Below, one piece after another: positions 44,935 through 57,327 of a stretch of DNA of 64,000 nt. The number at the start of each line of letters is the position of its first letter. Within the stretch, counting starts at the first letter, position 1. This DNA comes from Ampullaceana balthica (taxonomy: Eukaryota > Mollusca > Gastropoda > Lymnaeidae): positions 124,001 through 188,000 of the forward strand of contig CALYLW010000727.1 in NCBI GenBank assembly GCA_944989445.1, read 5' to 3'. The notes below the pieces were generated by a model that worked only from the letters and a program-made list of their open reading frames with translations, was not told where the DNA came from and ran no database searches. The translations under genes were made by a program, and so were the position numbers.

Positions 44935-47870
44935 TCAGAACCATGTATGAAGCAGGGAAAACAGCGCAGGTGGCAGCAGAAATGAGATCCTACAAACTTA
45001 CACTGCTTGGTATCTGCGAAACAAGATGGATACAAGCTGGGCAAATAACTTTGGCCTCTGGAGAAATGCTAATGTACTCGGGGCATGAGGAGGAAGATGC
45101 TCCGCACACGCAAGGAGTCGCTTTGATGCTGTCAAGGAAGGCACAGGAAGCATTGATTGGATGGGAAGCACATGGACCAAGGATAATAACAGCAACCTTC
45201 CGAACCAAGAAAAAGAAAATAAAGATGAACATAATACAGTGTTATGCACCCACCAACGACAGCAAAGAAGAAGAGAAAGAAACATTCTACAATAGACTAC
45301 AAGCACTAATAGAAAAATTCCCAAATAGAGACCTGAACATCCTAATGGGAGACCTTAACGCCAAAATTGGAAAAGACAACAGTGGGTATGAGGAAACCAT
45401 GGGACGCCGCGGTATAGGAGAGAGAAATGAGAACGGAGAAAGACTAGCGGACTTCTGCGCAACAAACGAGCTTGTTATTGGTGGAAGCGAATTTCAACAT
45501 AAAAACATTCACAAGATAACATGGGTATCCCCAGACAACAAAACGCAAAACCAAATAGACCACATATGCATTAGCAAAAAATTTAGAAAGTCTCTACAAG
45601 ATGTACGAGCAAAAAGAGGAGCAGATGTAGCATCCGATCACCATCTGGTCTGTGCAAGACTTAAATTAAAGCTAAAGAAAGACTGGGAACAGCCAACTGC
45701 GAAGCGAACCAAATTCAATGTAGCACTTCTGGCAAATGATCAGAAAAGGGAAGAATTTAGTGCCACCTTGAAGAATAAGTTCCAAGTGCTAGAAGATCAA
45801 ACAGAAGACCAAACAGAAGATGACCAAGTAGAACATATGTGGCAAAGTATAAAGACGTCTGTAACATCCACCTGCCTAGAAGTCTTAGGATCAGTGAAAC
45901 AGAAACAAAAAGACTGGCTCTCAATAAACACACTGCAAAAAATAAAAGAGAGAAAAGAAATGAAAAATATAGTTAACAGCAGCCGCACCAGGGCTGAGAA
46001 AACGAAAGCGCAAGAGAGATATAAAGAAGTAAACCAAAAGGTAAAAAACAGCATTAAAAAAGATAAAAATGCCCACATAGATGGCCTAGCATCCAAAGCA
46101 GAAGAAGCAGCCAGGAAGGGAAACTTGAAAGAGCTCTACGACATAACAAGAAAACTGTCAGGGAGATACAAAAGGCCGGAGAGACCTGTCAAAGATAGAG
46201 AAGGGAGATCTATAACAGAAAAGAAAGAGCAACAAAAAAGATGGATGGAATACTTTAAGGAACTATTAAACAGGCCCCCACCCACAGACACGCCAGACAT
46301 ACAACCAGCAAATGAAGACCTACAAATAGAAGAAGGCGCACCAAATAAGGAAGAAATAGCCCTGGCCATCAAGCAGCTCAAACTAGGGAAATCACCGGGA
46401 CCGGACAACATCACAGCAGAGATGATGAGAGCGGACATAAACACAATAGTCAACATGCTGCACCCTCTGTTTGAGAAGATATGGGAAGAAGAGAGAGTCC
46501 CAAAAAGATTGGAAAGAAGGATACCTCATCAAGATCCCAAAGAAAGGGGATCTCAGCAACTGTGCAAATTACAGAGGAATTACACTGCTATCTGTACCAG
46601 GAAAGGTTTTTAACAGAATTATTTTGAACAGAATGAAAGACAAGGTCGACATGCAGCTACGAGATCAACAGGCCGGCTTCCGACAAAAGAGATCCTGCAC
46701 AGATCAAATAGCAACACTGAGAATCATCGTAGAACAGTCCATCGAATGGAACTCCTCTCTATATATAAATTTTATAGACTATGAAAAGGCCTTTGATAGC
46801 CTGGACAGACAAACCTTGTGGAAACTTCTCCGACACTATGGAGTACCAGGGAAACTAGTGAGGATCATTCAGAGCTCTTATGAAGAAATGACATGCAGGG
46901 TGGTCCACGAAGGTAGACTCACAGACTCCTTTACAGTCGAAACAGGAGTCAGACAAGGATGCTCTGTCCCCTTTACTATTCATCCTTGCCATTGACTGGA
47001 TAATGGAAAAATCCACAGACAAAAAGAGGAATGGGATACAGTGGACACTCTGGGAACAATTGAATGATTTAGACTTCGCGGACGACATTGCACTTCTGTC
47101 CCACAACCAGCAACAAATGCAGGAAAAGACAAAAGACGTAGCCACCTTTTCGGCACAGCTTGGCCTCAACATAAATAAAAGTAAAACAAAAATCATGAAG
47201 ATAAATCCATCCAACCATGAGCATGTCCATCTGGCAGGAAAGGCACTGGAAGAAGTGGAGTCCTTCACATACCTAGGCAGCACCATAGACATAAATGGCG
47301 GATCCGATGCAGATGTAAGGGCTAGGATTGGAAAAGCTAGATCAGCATTTGTATTATTAAAGAAAATATGGGAGTCGAAGGAGTTGAAACTGCAGACCAA
47401 AGTCAAAATCTTTAATACAAATGTCAAAACAGTCCTCCTATATGGTGCAGAAACTTGGAAAACAACAGCGAGCCTTACGCAGAAAGTGCAGACATTCATA
47501 AACACATGCCTTCGAAAGATCCTGAAAATCAAATGGCCAAATACTATAAATAACAAAGAGTTACTAGAAAGGACACACCAGGTGCCTATTGATGAAGACA
47601 TCATAAAAAAGAGGTGGAGATGGATAGGACATACGCTCCGAAAACCCCCAGGTAGCACCACCAGACAATGCCTAACATGGAACCCACAGGGAAAGAGAAA
47701 GAGAGGAAGGCCAAAAAATACATGGAGACGCGAGCTAGAGGCTGACATGCAAAATATGGGATACACCTGGAAGCAATTGGAGAGGAAAGCACAGGACCGA
47801 GAGGAGTGGAAAGTTCTTGTAGACGGCCTATGCCCCAGACGGGGTAGAAAGGCATAAAGAAAAAGAAAGA
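44935..47870 (+). mobile_element. Non-LTR retrotransposon (LINE), 5'-truncated, inserted in the satellite
   Basis: Homology begins abruptly at VRTMYEAGKTAQVAAEM, the usual start region of the endonuclease, so the 5' end is truncated. The element runs to an A-rich tail 'aaagaaaaagaaag'. The array is broken after 'aattgg' and resumes with 'aattgg' in phase, consistent with a 6-7 bp target duplication, although the monomer itself supplies this word. The clade is not settled: RTE-like or related, of the type often annotated as craniofacial development protein 2-like. Confidence 0.93.
44937..47857 (+). pseudogene. LINE endonuclease-reverse transcriptase, two frameshifts
   Basis: This polyprotein nicks target DNA and copies the LINE RNA. 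An APE-type endonuclease comes first: GICETRW, QCYAPTND, MGDLNAKIG, NQIDHICIS and catalytic SDHHLV (about 45640). After a charged linker comes the RT: KLGKSPGPDNITAEMM, YRGITLLSVPGKVF, QAGFRQKRSC, FIDYEKAFDS, VRQGC and the catalytic [10 protein letters not shown] (about 47070), then [17 protein letters not shown] and LLYGAETWK. The C-terminus has [15 protein letters not shown] and [15 protein letters not shown], ending with a stop at 47857. Frame changes occur near 46490-46520 and 46965-46975, the latter at the VRQGC motif. It is therefore not functional as read, though most motifs are intact, so it is fairly young. Confidence 0.93.
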
Positions 47871-48000
47871 AATTGGCCTATCAACAGAAGAGACACAATA
47901 TCATGGGACAGGATCGGCCTATCAACAGAAGAGACACAATAACATGGGACAGAATTGGCCTGTCAACAGAAGAGACACAATATCATGGGACCAGCTGGAC
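47871..48000. repeat. Satellite, 41-bp monomer, right arm
   Basis: About three copies of the 44155-44934 monomer, of the 'ggcctatcaacagaagagac' subtype also found in the last copies before the LINE. Both sides therefore belonged to one array. Confidence 0.95.
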
Positions 48001-48755
48001 TCGTAAAGTATTTCCTTCCATCCCCTCCCCTATCCTCCACCCTCCACCCCCTTGTAAAAAAAAGTCAAACAGCTACAAATCGTTGACCGCAGTGACTCAT
48101 AATTTGATTGATCTACTCCATATCGAACTCACTCGTGTCGATGCCTCATTGAACGAGCTCGCGGCCATTGATAGGACAATGGAGATGAAAAAAGGTAGGG
48201 AAAATAACCCAAAAGAGTTTCCAGTAATGAAACCCTGTCAATATTGACACAGTTCGTGTTTCAGTCAACAAACATGGCGACAATTAGCGCGTGTCGGCAG
48301 TACACGTCATCACAATGGCTCACGTGCCGTATGGCAGACGGTCCGGTGTATGAGCGGATGGATCAGTCTATTATATAATTATCAGGGCATTTATCGTTAA
48401 CATCAAATGAAAAACTTTGGGGACAGAGTCGGTTGTTAAGTAGACAAAAGATTATACAATAATGATTATTTAATTAAAAAAAAACACAAAATTTAATTTT
48501 TAAAAATGAATTTAATCTGTTAATCTACAATCTTAAAAAAATGAAATAGACAAAGAAAATCTGTGCAGAAACTATTTTAAAAAGGAAACAAAAACTTAAC
48601 TCTGCAACCATTAAATCACGCTTGCCATCATACTCTACAGACATGGCCGAGACCACGGCGACCTTGCCTCAATACTGCTCATCAAAACAATATATATATA
48701 TACCTTTGGCTTTACATTAGTACTTTTCAATGTATCCACACTTACCTAAGAACCT
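48001..48755. other. No gene seen
   Basis: Unassigned, AT-rich. The frame at 47873-48247 is a continuation out of the satellite. Confidence 0.4.
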
Positions 48756-48759
48756 TTCA

Positions 48760-49720
48760 ATATGTAAACCTTTACCCTATAGTACATTTCAATCTATTAA
48801 CCCTTACCTCATTACCTTTCAATCTATCAAACCTTCCCACAGTATCTTTCATTTATCAACCCTCACTCTAGTTACCTTTCAATCTAACAACCCTTACCCT
48901 ATTAATAATGAACGTGTAACCTAGCAACCCTTACTCCAGTTACCTTTCAATCTATCAACCCTTAACCCAGTTACCTTTCAATCTATCAACCCTTACCCCA
49001 GTTACATTTCGATCTATCAACCTTTACCCCAGTTACCTTTCAATCTATCAACCCTTACTCCAGTTACCTTTCAATCTATCAACACTTATTCCCGTTACCT
49101 TTCAATCTATCAACCCTTACTCCAGTTACCTTTCAATCTGTCAACCCATACCCCAGTTACCTTTCAATCTATCAACCCTTAACCCAGTTACCTTTCAATT
49201 TATCAACCCTTACTCCAGTTACCGTTCAACCTATCAACCCTTACCCCAGTAACCTTTCAATCTATCAACCCTTACTCCAGTTACCTTTCAATCTGTCAAC
49301 CCATACCCCAGTTACCTTTCAATCTATCAACCCTTAACCCAGTTACCTTTCAATCTATCAACCCTTACCCCAGTTACCTTTCAATATATCAACCCTTACC
49401 CCAGTTACCTTTTAATCTATCAACCCTTACTCCAGTTACCTTTCAATCTGTCAACCCATAACCCAGTTACCTTTCAATCTATCCACCCTTAACCCAGTTA
49501 CCTTTCAATTTATCAATCCTTACGCCAATTACCTTTCAATCTATCAACCCATACAACAGTTACCTTTCAATCTTTCAACGCTTAACCCAGTTACCTTTCC
49601 AACTATCAACCCTTACTCCAGTTACCTTTCAACCTATCAACCCTTACTCCAGTTACCTTTCAATCTATCAACCCTTACGCCAATTCCTCTCAATCTATAA
49701 ACCCTGACCTCATTACTTTT
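48760..49720. repeat. Satellite, 31-bp monomer, about 31 copies
   Basis: Core cagttacctttcaatctatc plus 'aacccttaccc', with frequent point variants. The left edge (48760-48930) is more diverged. Confidence 0.95.
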
Positions 49721-49899
49721 TATCGTCACCTAAATATCCAGCCCCCAATCTGACTACACGCCCCGTAATACTACGCCCGTGACCTCCTCGATCGCCCCAC
49801 AATAAAACAAGTTTCCCCACCCCCATCGCCATCCCACCTCCTCCCTCCCTTTCATCATCATCAATGATTTACCCATAGATATCCCAAATGAAAGGCCGG

Positions 49900-51345
49900 G
49901 AAGATCAATGTTACTACCGTACCAGGGTTCTTTGCTGGTCTGAATGTTACTTTTTGTACCAGTGGCCTGTTCAATGCTGGTCTGAATTTTATAATTTGTA
50001 CCAGTGGCCCTTTGAATGGTGGTCTAAATCAGTGCTTCTCAAAGTGGTGGTCCGCGGACCGGTGCCGGTCCGTGGGCCATCCGCTGCCGGTCCGCAGATG
50101 TTCTCAAAAAAAAAGGACAGAAAAAAATTGTCAGTGCAGGGAAAATAGTGTACCTGTCCCTGGTGCAATGGAAAAAAATTCCTGCCGGTCCGCCATACTA
50201 AAAAGTTTGAGAAGCACTGGTCTAAATGATACTTTTTGTACCAGTGGCCTATTGAATGCTGGTCCAAATGACACTTTTTGTACCAGTGGATTATTGAATG
50301 CTGGTCTAAATGTCACTTTTTGTACCAGTGGCCTGTTAAATCGTGGTATAAATGATACTTTTTGTACCAGTGGCCTATTGAATGGTGGTCTAAATGATAC
50401 TTTTTTGTACCAGTGGCTTATTGAATGCTGGTCTAAATGACACTTTTTTGTACCAGTGGCCTATTGAATGGTGGTCTAAATGACACTTTTTGTACCAGTG
50501 GCCTGTTAAATCGTGGTATAAATGATACTTTTGTACCAGTGGCCTATTGAATGCTGGTCTAAATGATACTTTTTTTGTACCAGTGGCCTATTGAATGGTG
50601 GTCTAAATGATACTTTTTTGCACCAGTGGCCTATTGAATGCTGGTCTAAATGACACGTTTTGTACCAGTGGCCTATTGAATGGTGGTCTAAATGACACTT
50701 TTTGTACCAGTGGCCTGTTAAATCGTGGTATAAATGATACTTTTTGTACCAGTGGCCTATTGAATGGTGGTCTAAATGATACTTTTTGTACCAGTGGCTT
50801 ATTGAATGCTGGTCTAAATGACACTTTTTGTACCAGTGGCCTATTGAATGGTGGTCTAAATGATACTTTTCGTACCAGTGGCCTATTGAATGTTGGTCTA
50901 ATTTATACTTTTTGCACCAGTGGCCTATTGAATGCTGGTCTAAATGATACTTTTTTGTACCAGTGGCCTATTGAATGGTGGTCTAAATGATACTTTTTTG
51001 CACCAGTGGCCTATTGAATGCTGGTCTAAATGATACTTTTTGTGCCAGTGGCCTATTGAATGCTGGTCTAAATGTCACTTTTTGTACCAGTGGCCTATTG
51101 AATGGGTGTTGTAAATGATACTTTTGTACCAGTGGCCTATTGAATGCGGGTCCAAATGACACTTTTTGTACCAGTGGCCCTTTTGAATGCTGGTCTAAAT
51201 TTGCCTTTTTGTACTAGTGGTCTATTGAATGCTGGTTTAAATGATACTTTTTTGTACCAGTGGGCCTATTGAATGCTGATCAAAATTATACTTTTTGTAA
51301 CCACTGGCCTGTTGAATCGTGGGTCTACATGATACTTTTTTTACC
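49900..51345. repeat. Satellite, 42-bp monomer, about 30 copies
   Basis: Core gaatgctggtctaaatgata plus 'ctttttgtaccagtggcctatt'. Because 42 is a multiple of three, frames with a 14-residue repeat (LLNAGLNDTFCTSG) stay open. A hAT MITE interrupts it at 50030-50219. The right edge (51100-51345) is decayed. Confidence 0.96.
50030..50219. mobile_element. hAT MITE, 190 bp, with perfect 8-bp duplication
   Basis: Ends are cagtgcttctcaaagtggtg and, in reverse complement, cagtgcttctcaaacttttt (14 bp identical). The 8-bp duplication gtctaaat flanks it exactly (50022-50029 and 50220-50227). Removing the element and one copy restores the satellite phase. Confidence 0.95.
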
Positions 51346-51775
51346 ATTAGCCTTAACCATGCTGACCCATTTGTTAGTATCAATGTTACTACCACGTGCT
51401 TGCGTTTTTAGTATTAGAAGAACTAAATATGGGTTAGCTTTAGTAGTGAAAATAAAACGAATGAAAACGAGGCAGTCCTCTCTAGTGCAAGTGATTAAAT
51501 AAAATCCTAAGGAGGTTTTGCAGATTCCCCAAACTTTTCCTGTATTTTCTGCTGTTGAGATTTCTTTTTAAAAAATGGAGCATGATAAATACATATATGT
51601 ACTTACATACGACTTTAGCGGTTGAAATGTATCGCGATTAAACAAACATATTATGTCATAAGGCTCTTATAATCTATATACCTATTGTACTTGAGATAAC
51701 AAACTATGTTAACTAACAACATATAATCCTTAAATCGTCAGAATAAAGAAACGTTTTTATTATGGCTCTAGATCA
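51346..51775. other. No gene seen
   Basis: AT-rich unassigned spacer. Confidence 0.4.
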
Positions 51776-51782
51776 CGACTTT

Positions 51783-52385
51783 TTATACACAACACTACAC
51801 ACTCAGTACAACACTACACACTCAGTACAACACTGTTCGCTTGGTACACACTACACACTCAGTACAAACACTGTTCGCTTGGTACACACTAACACACTCA
51901 GTACAACACTGTTCGCTTGGTACACACTACACACTCAGTACAACACTGTTCGCTTGGTACACACTACACACTCAGTACAACACTGTTCGCTTGGTACACA
52001 CTACACACTCAGTACAACACTACACACTCAGTACAACACTGTTCGCTTGGTACACACTACACACTCTAGTACAACACTACACACTCAGTACAACACTGTT
52101 TCGCTTGGTACACACTACACACCAGTACAACACTGTTCGCTTGGTACACACTACACACTCAGTACAACACTACACACTCAGTACAACACTACACACTCAG
52201 TACAACACTACACACTCAGTACAACACTACACACTCAGTACAACACTACACACATTCAGTACAACACTACAACACTCAGTACAACACTACACACTCAGTA
52301 CAACACTACACACTTCAGTACAACACTACACACTCAGTACAACACTACACACTAAGTACAACACTGTTCGCTTGGTTCACACTTA
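51783..52385. repeat. Two-monomer satellite (19 bp and 18 bp)
   Basis: Monomer A is actacacactcagtacaac and monomer B is actgttcgcttggtacac. The left half alternates mainly A-B; from about 52160 it is almost all A; the array closes with one B. Single-base indels break the frames. Confidence 0.95.
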
Positions 52386-52804
52386 GTTCAAGTTCGTTCA
52401 TTTAATTCATTGTAAAATGTTCATCGTTGGTGTTGACAGTGTCACAGACTGTCATTGTAGATAGCAGATACTCTTCTCCATATGTTGGATAATACATATT
52501 TTAATAAATAGTATTAAATACTAAATAGAAAGTAGTAAAGTACACCACATCAGCTCTTACACTTAAATGTGGAGATTATCCGGATCCGGCAAATATTAGG
52601 GCCAAACTATCCGGATCCGGAAAATAGTAATAAAACATATCCGGCCACCCCCCGGATTATATATATAATATATATATATATTATATATATAGTATATATA
52701 TATATATTATATATATTTACGCTCTCATTGTCACTGCCGCCTAACGTTGAGGGAAATCACTCTGCTTTTTTTAAATTTTGCGTTGTAAGCAGTGCTGATT
52801 GACG
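52386..52804. other. No gene seen; AT dinucleotide tract
   Basis: Three 'atccgg'-containing blocks ('tatccggatccgg') lie near 52578-52640, followed by an AT-rich palindromic tract at 52660-52720. Otherwise unassigned. Confidence 0.5.
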
Positions 52805-53138
52805 CAAATAGTTATTTTTTGGTGCAGTAATTTGGTGCGCTGCTTTCGAAAATTAGTTTAAAAATCGTGTGGTGATTAGCACTGTAAAAATTATTATATA
52901 AATGCTTTGTTTAATTTTCAGGAATATTTCGTGTTTATCCATACAAGGATAAGTTACTTGGGCTTTTGACAAAAAAAAGTGGGCGCCTTAAGCGCCCTAC
53001 AACCTCAATTTAAAATTACTTTGTGTAAGGTAGTTTAATATTACGTAGCTATCATACAAGGACAAGTTTGTTTGGGCTTTTGAAAAAAGTGGGCGCCGTA
53101 GGCGCCCATAAAAAGGGGGGCGCCGCAGCACAAACTAG
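52805..53138 (+). mobile_element. Helitron-like copy, 3' end
   Basis: Closely matches 36885-37125 ('gtgtggtgattagcactgta', 'acaaggataagttacttggg') and ends with GGCGCC palindromes and 'cacaaaCTAG' at 53138 followed by TATA, like 38278. The 5' end is unclear. Confidence 0.75.
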
Positions 53139-53196
53139 TATATATATATATACATATATATTATTATATGATATATAATATATATATGATATATAT

Positions 53197-53227
<31 letters not shown>

Positions 53228-53252
53228 ATTATATATATATATATATATATAT
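53139..53252. repeat. (AT)n-rich tract directly after a Helitron 3' end
   Basis: Nearly pure TA/AT dinucleotides, self-complementary. It offers the A/T target that Helitrons use. Confidence 0.9.
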
Positions 53253-54620
53253 AAAGCTCAGTTGGTGTTTGTATGTTTCACTTTTCGGCTGTAAGTTCCA
53301 CAATCACGGAAAACCAAATGACGGACCAAAATTTGTTTAGGACGGTTCCTTTTAACCTGTCAGATGGTTTGCGTATAGTTTTTTGTAATTGTCCCTTGTG
53401 CCCGAAAGCCGCATATTAAAAAGTCAAAAATTGTATTGACAAAGAGTGAAAAATTAAACCTCATTTCCATATTGAACATCTTAACGCGGACGTTCAAAAC
53501 GAGTTATTTTTGGTGCGCACATTTTCTTGAGTTCTTTTTAATACGACAGCTTTAGTTTCTTTCAATTATTTTAGAAATTACATTTCATATATATACATTT
53601 ATAATTTAGTTTATTGGCGCTATAGGTTAGGTAGATTTTGTCTTTGATGAGGGGTAGTGTCATATGATCTTTATCTCATATACGCTGTTACAAATATTGT
53701 ATTTCTTACAATTGTGTTACGATGCAGTGTCGTAAATATATATGATCTATTTGAGTGACGAGAGTGGTAGAGATCTTTTGGCAAACTGTTAAAGAAAACA
53801 GTGGTCTTTTTTAAAATTGATACAAACAAACAAACATACAAACACCATCTGAGATTTCTATATTAGATATGCGTTTTAAACTATTTTATTTCAATTTTTT
53901 TACGATGCGTTGGATTAATATTTTACATGTGTTAATGAAATGCGATTTTAAAAAATTATAATTCATAAATCAACATTTAATTAAAAACCATATATGTTGC
54001 GAGTTTATTTTATGTGGAAATCGATGTGGCCTATGTCAAATAAACTTACACTATAAAAAAGTTTACATAGGCTATATACTACACTATACATTAATAAACG
54101 TTCGATGACGAATGTATGAATCGAAAGTTGACTAAATTTAATAAAGTGATTCTGAAAACGCTTACCGTAATTAACATGTATATGTAGTCGGAATAACATA
54201 GGCCATTATAATAGACCAAACTTAGTACATATAAACCGCCATTTGAACTTCTAAATCGAATTGAACTCCTTCGTGTCCGTGGTACCAAAACATTTTTTTC
54301 TCTTAAAATGGCATATCTCTGTTTCACTTAAGATTTTAACTAATAGATAAATCTGATAATATAACTTGGCAAATAAAATATGTAAAAATGTAATAACCAT
54401 GCAATACTGGGAAAAAAGGTCAGTCAGCACACTCCCGCTACAAAGTGCGGGTATATTTTTGAAAAAAGCATGAAAGCAAAGAAAATTTAAACAAAAATGT
54501 GAATAGTGAATTTTCTTTTTTTTTCATAGAGTTTTTGAAAACCAGGAGCGCAACAGGCATGCATGCTAGTCTAGCATGGATAGTGCTATTACTATAGAAG
54601 AAAGCATTCATTTCATATAA
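53253..54620. other. No gene seen; one Helitron-related block
   Basis: 'cggacgttcaaaacgagtta' near 53479 is shared (in reverse) with 31255 and 60195. The rest is AT-rich and unassigned. Confidence 0.4.
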
Positions 54621-54628
54621 TTATATAT

Positions 54629-54694
54629 AAGGCAGTGCTTGTTCGCTGCGTATCACGGGTATATAATATACACACAGCGGAAAAGTACTGCCTT
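54629..54694. repeat. Short palindromic MITE-like element, 66 bp
   Basis: Ends aaggcagtgctt and aagtactgcctt are inverted, extended by 'gctgcgta'/'cacagcgg' with mismatches. Confidence 0.7.
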
Positions 54695-55074
54695 AAAAGT
54701 GTAACTAAGTTTGGTGAAAATATGTATGTTTCTCTATGTTGCTTTTCGCAGGCGAAATAAAAACGACAATGGGAAAGTAGTTTGTCACGTGAGGTCTTTG
54801 GATATCGAAGTTACTAGAGCACAGGCTTCCATCCCACGGGAGGTGACCTCAATATTGTGGTTGCTAAGGGATTTATTGGGGGTCTCCGTGTTAAAACGGG
54901 AAGTGATTTAAAAATAAATATTTATATATATATATATTTTCTGCCTAAAATGTTGAAGCAGCAGTTTCATTATCGCATTACATAAGTCACCGCATAGATT
55001 TGAGCGGAAAATTAAGATTTTTAAAAAAAAATACCTATATTAATTAAAAAAAAATTTCTCTTTCATAATATATA
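54695..55074. other. No gene seen
   Basis: AT-rich, unassigned. The frame at 54711-54911 is unsupported. Confidence 0.4.
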
Positions 55075-55079
55075 CCAAC

Positions 55080-55535
55080 GGTGTCCAAACCGCGACACGC
55101 GAGCCGCATGCGGCTGTTCTTTGTTCACAAATTGCGGCTCGCGTATGATTTATGAAAGATATGTTACAAAAATTAAGGGAAGATTTCGGAGCCAGGTTTG
55201 ATGACCCATAGTGCTTCAATGCGGTTCTCAACAATTTTTAAATATTTTTAAATGGCTCTCGGTTACAACAGGTCTGCCCGCTCATATTTATACAATACAA
55301 AGGGTCACCTCTCTAAAGAAATGTGATCATAAATCGAAAATGCTTGAAAACCTGTGTACTAGATTTTCTGAGTTCAATAATTCAACGCATATTGCACAGC
55401 TCCTGACAAAAAACTTTTGAAATAGTATGTGACCATACGTGACTTGATAACCTTATATAATACCCGGGATGGTGAACATTTCTAATTTGTTTACTAAAAA
55501 AAAATTCGTGTGGGATCCCGGAAACTGGCGAGAGG
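55080..55535 (+). mobile_element. hAT-like end fragment (GTF2IRD2-like element type)
   Basis: 'ggtgtccaaaccgcgacacg' followed by 'gcgagccgcatgcggct' and 'gcggctcgcg' has the same subterminal logic as the hAT end at 16873. No clear transposase or right end. Old and broken. Confidence 0.55.
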
Positions 55536-55799
55536 AGCCTTAATGGGAACCACTGTCTAAGACTGTCTGGGTAACTCCTTGATTTAAAGCCAGAAATATT
55601 GATTTTAATCTGAAATGTGGGGGGAAAAGGGGGTTGGGGGAGGTGATGGTTGGGAAGACACCCAGAGCCGCGGACGTTGATGAAAGCAAATCAAGGCAAC
55701 TGTCAGACAAGTGATCAAACCAGTGAGTAGTTCCAGTGGAAGGTTAGAGATTGAACTACATGAAATGGCTTCTTTCCATCTAACCAATGAAAGGATTTC

Positions 55800-56570
55800 C
55801 CCGCGGTTGATGGTGTAACGACCATTACAGTAACACGTTCCCTGGTGAAACGACTATTACAGTAACATGTTCCCTGGTGTAACGACCATTGGAGTAACAT
55901 GTTTCCCAAGAGGTGGCTTGTAGTATCCTATTGAGATGATCCCTGTAGGTGGTGTTCGGTCGTTTCCTTGTCACATATTCCCAGGAAAGGTTTCGTGCTT
56001 CCGCGGTGACATGTTCCCTGTGGTTGATGGCATTTGGGACCATAGCGGCATGTTCCCGTTAAGTGTTATGTACTTCTGTAAGTACATGTTCCCAGCGGTT
56101 GATTGGGTACTAATATAGTGACATGTTCCATGTGGTTGATTGTGTACTAACATAGTGATATGTTCCCTGTAGTTGATTGTGCACTAACATAGTGACATGT
56201 TCCCTGTGGTTGATTACCATATTGACATGTTCCCAGCGGTTGATTGGGTACTAATATAGTGACATGTTCCCTGTGGTTGATTGTGTACTAACATAGTGAT
56301 ATGTTCTCTGTGGTTGATTACCATAGTGACATGTTCCCAGCGGTTGATTGGGTACTAATATAGTGACATGTTCCCTGTAGTTGATTGTGCACTAACATAG
56401 TGACATGTTCCCTGTGGTTGATTACCATAGTGACATGGTCCCAGTGGTTGATTACCATAGCAACATGTTCCCTGTGGTTGATTACCATAGTGACATGTTC
56501 CCAGTGGTTGATTACTATAGTGACATGTTCCCAGTGGTTGATTACCATAGTGACCTGTGTCAAGTAGTTG
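55800..56570. repeat. Composite satellite around 'tagtgacatgttccc'
   Basis: Repeating 'tagtgacatgttccc(t/a)g(t/c)ggttgatt' joined by either 'gtgtactaaca' or 'accata', giving about 35-bp and 29-bp spacings. The left third (55800-56060) is decayed ('acgaccattacagtaacatg'). The section 56460-56560 is a regular ~29-bp run. Confidence 0.93.
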
Positions 56571-56914
56571 ATGTCATTCTAATTACATTACATGTTTGTG
56601 ACGCTTGATTTCGCACCACCATTGCGTTATGTTACCTAATTTTTCTATGCGCACCATCCTAATCAAATGCCCCGGGGACCTTCGTTGCCTATGGACGTTT
56701 AGCGAGTGCCGCTTTACGGCTCATTAGTTGGACAGTGTTGGCAGGAAGTGATGACCTGCTACCACGGGGACGGTTGTCCCAGAAGGTATAATGTGTACGA
56801 TAATGAGCACATAGCGACTTCACCGTCTTTCCTGTAGGTCCACTGTAGGAGTTTATATTGTTAGAGTAGGACTGAAACAAACTCCAATGCGAGGAAACCA
56901 TCCACGCCTCCACC
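56571..56914. other. No gene seen
   Basis: Unassigned DNA between a satellite and the hAT element. Confidence 0.4.
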
Positions 56915-57327
56915 CCTCCACCCAGTGGCGGATTTAGCTATAGGGCAGGGGGGGGCGGCTTGCCCCCCCCGCGCCCCTGTTGGCTCTGAAATGGCGCCCC
57001 CTAAAGACGCCCTCGATTAACACTAAAAATGTGCCACAAGAGCAGAAAAAAATATTGCGATAGACGAAACTTCTAATCAACACCAAACTGCTTGCTAAAT
57101 ATCGTATTTAAAATGACGAAACTGTAATATCTGGTTTAAATCAATCACTCGCATCTGAATTATCGGCGACAATTGATAATTAAGTTAAATCTGCACAATT
57201 CTTTTCTTTAATTATAGATTCAGCCATTGATATATCTAGAATTGATCAGATGTCAGTTTCTTTACGTTAACTTTTTAAATTCAGGACATGTTGTGGAAAG
57301 ATTTATAGGCTTTTATACTTTGGTAAA

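Noticed and set aside
44114..44950. 278-codon open frame
   Set aside because: Pure translation of 41-bp tandem repeats, open in all three plus-strand frames (the period is not a multiple of three and the monomer lacks stops). No gene features.
46855..47766. 303-codon minus-strand frame
   Set aside because: Antisense shadow of the LINE reverse transcriptase; the plus strand carries the RT motifs.
50012..50990. Repeat-protein frames (LLNAGLNDTFCTSG) on plus and their minus-strand counterparts
   Set aside because: Consequence of a 42-bp satellite period; indels in neighbouring monomers break the frame.
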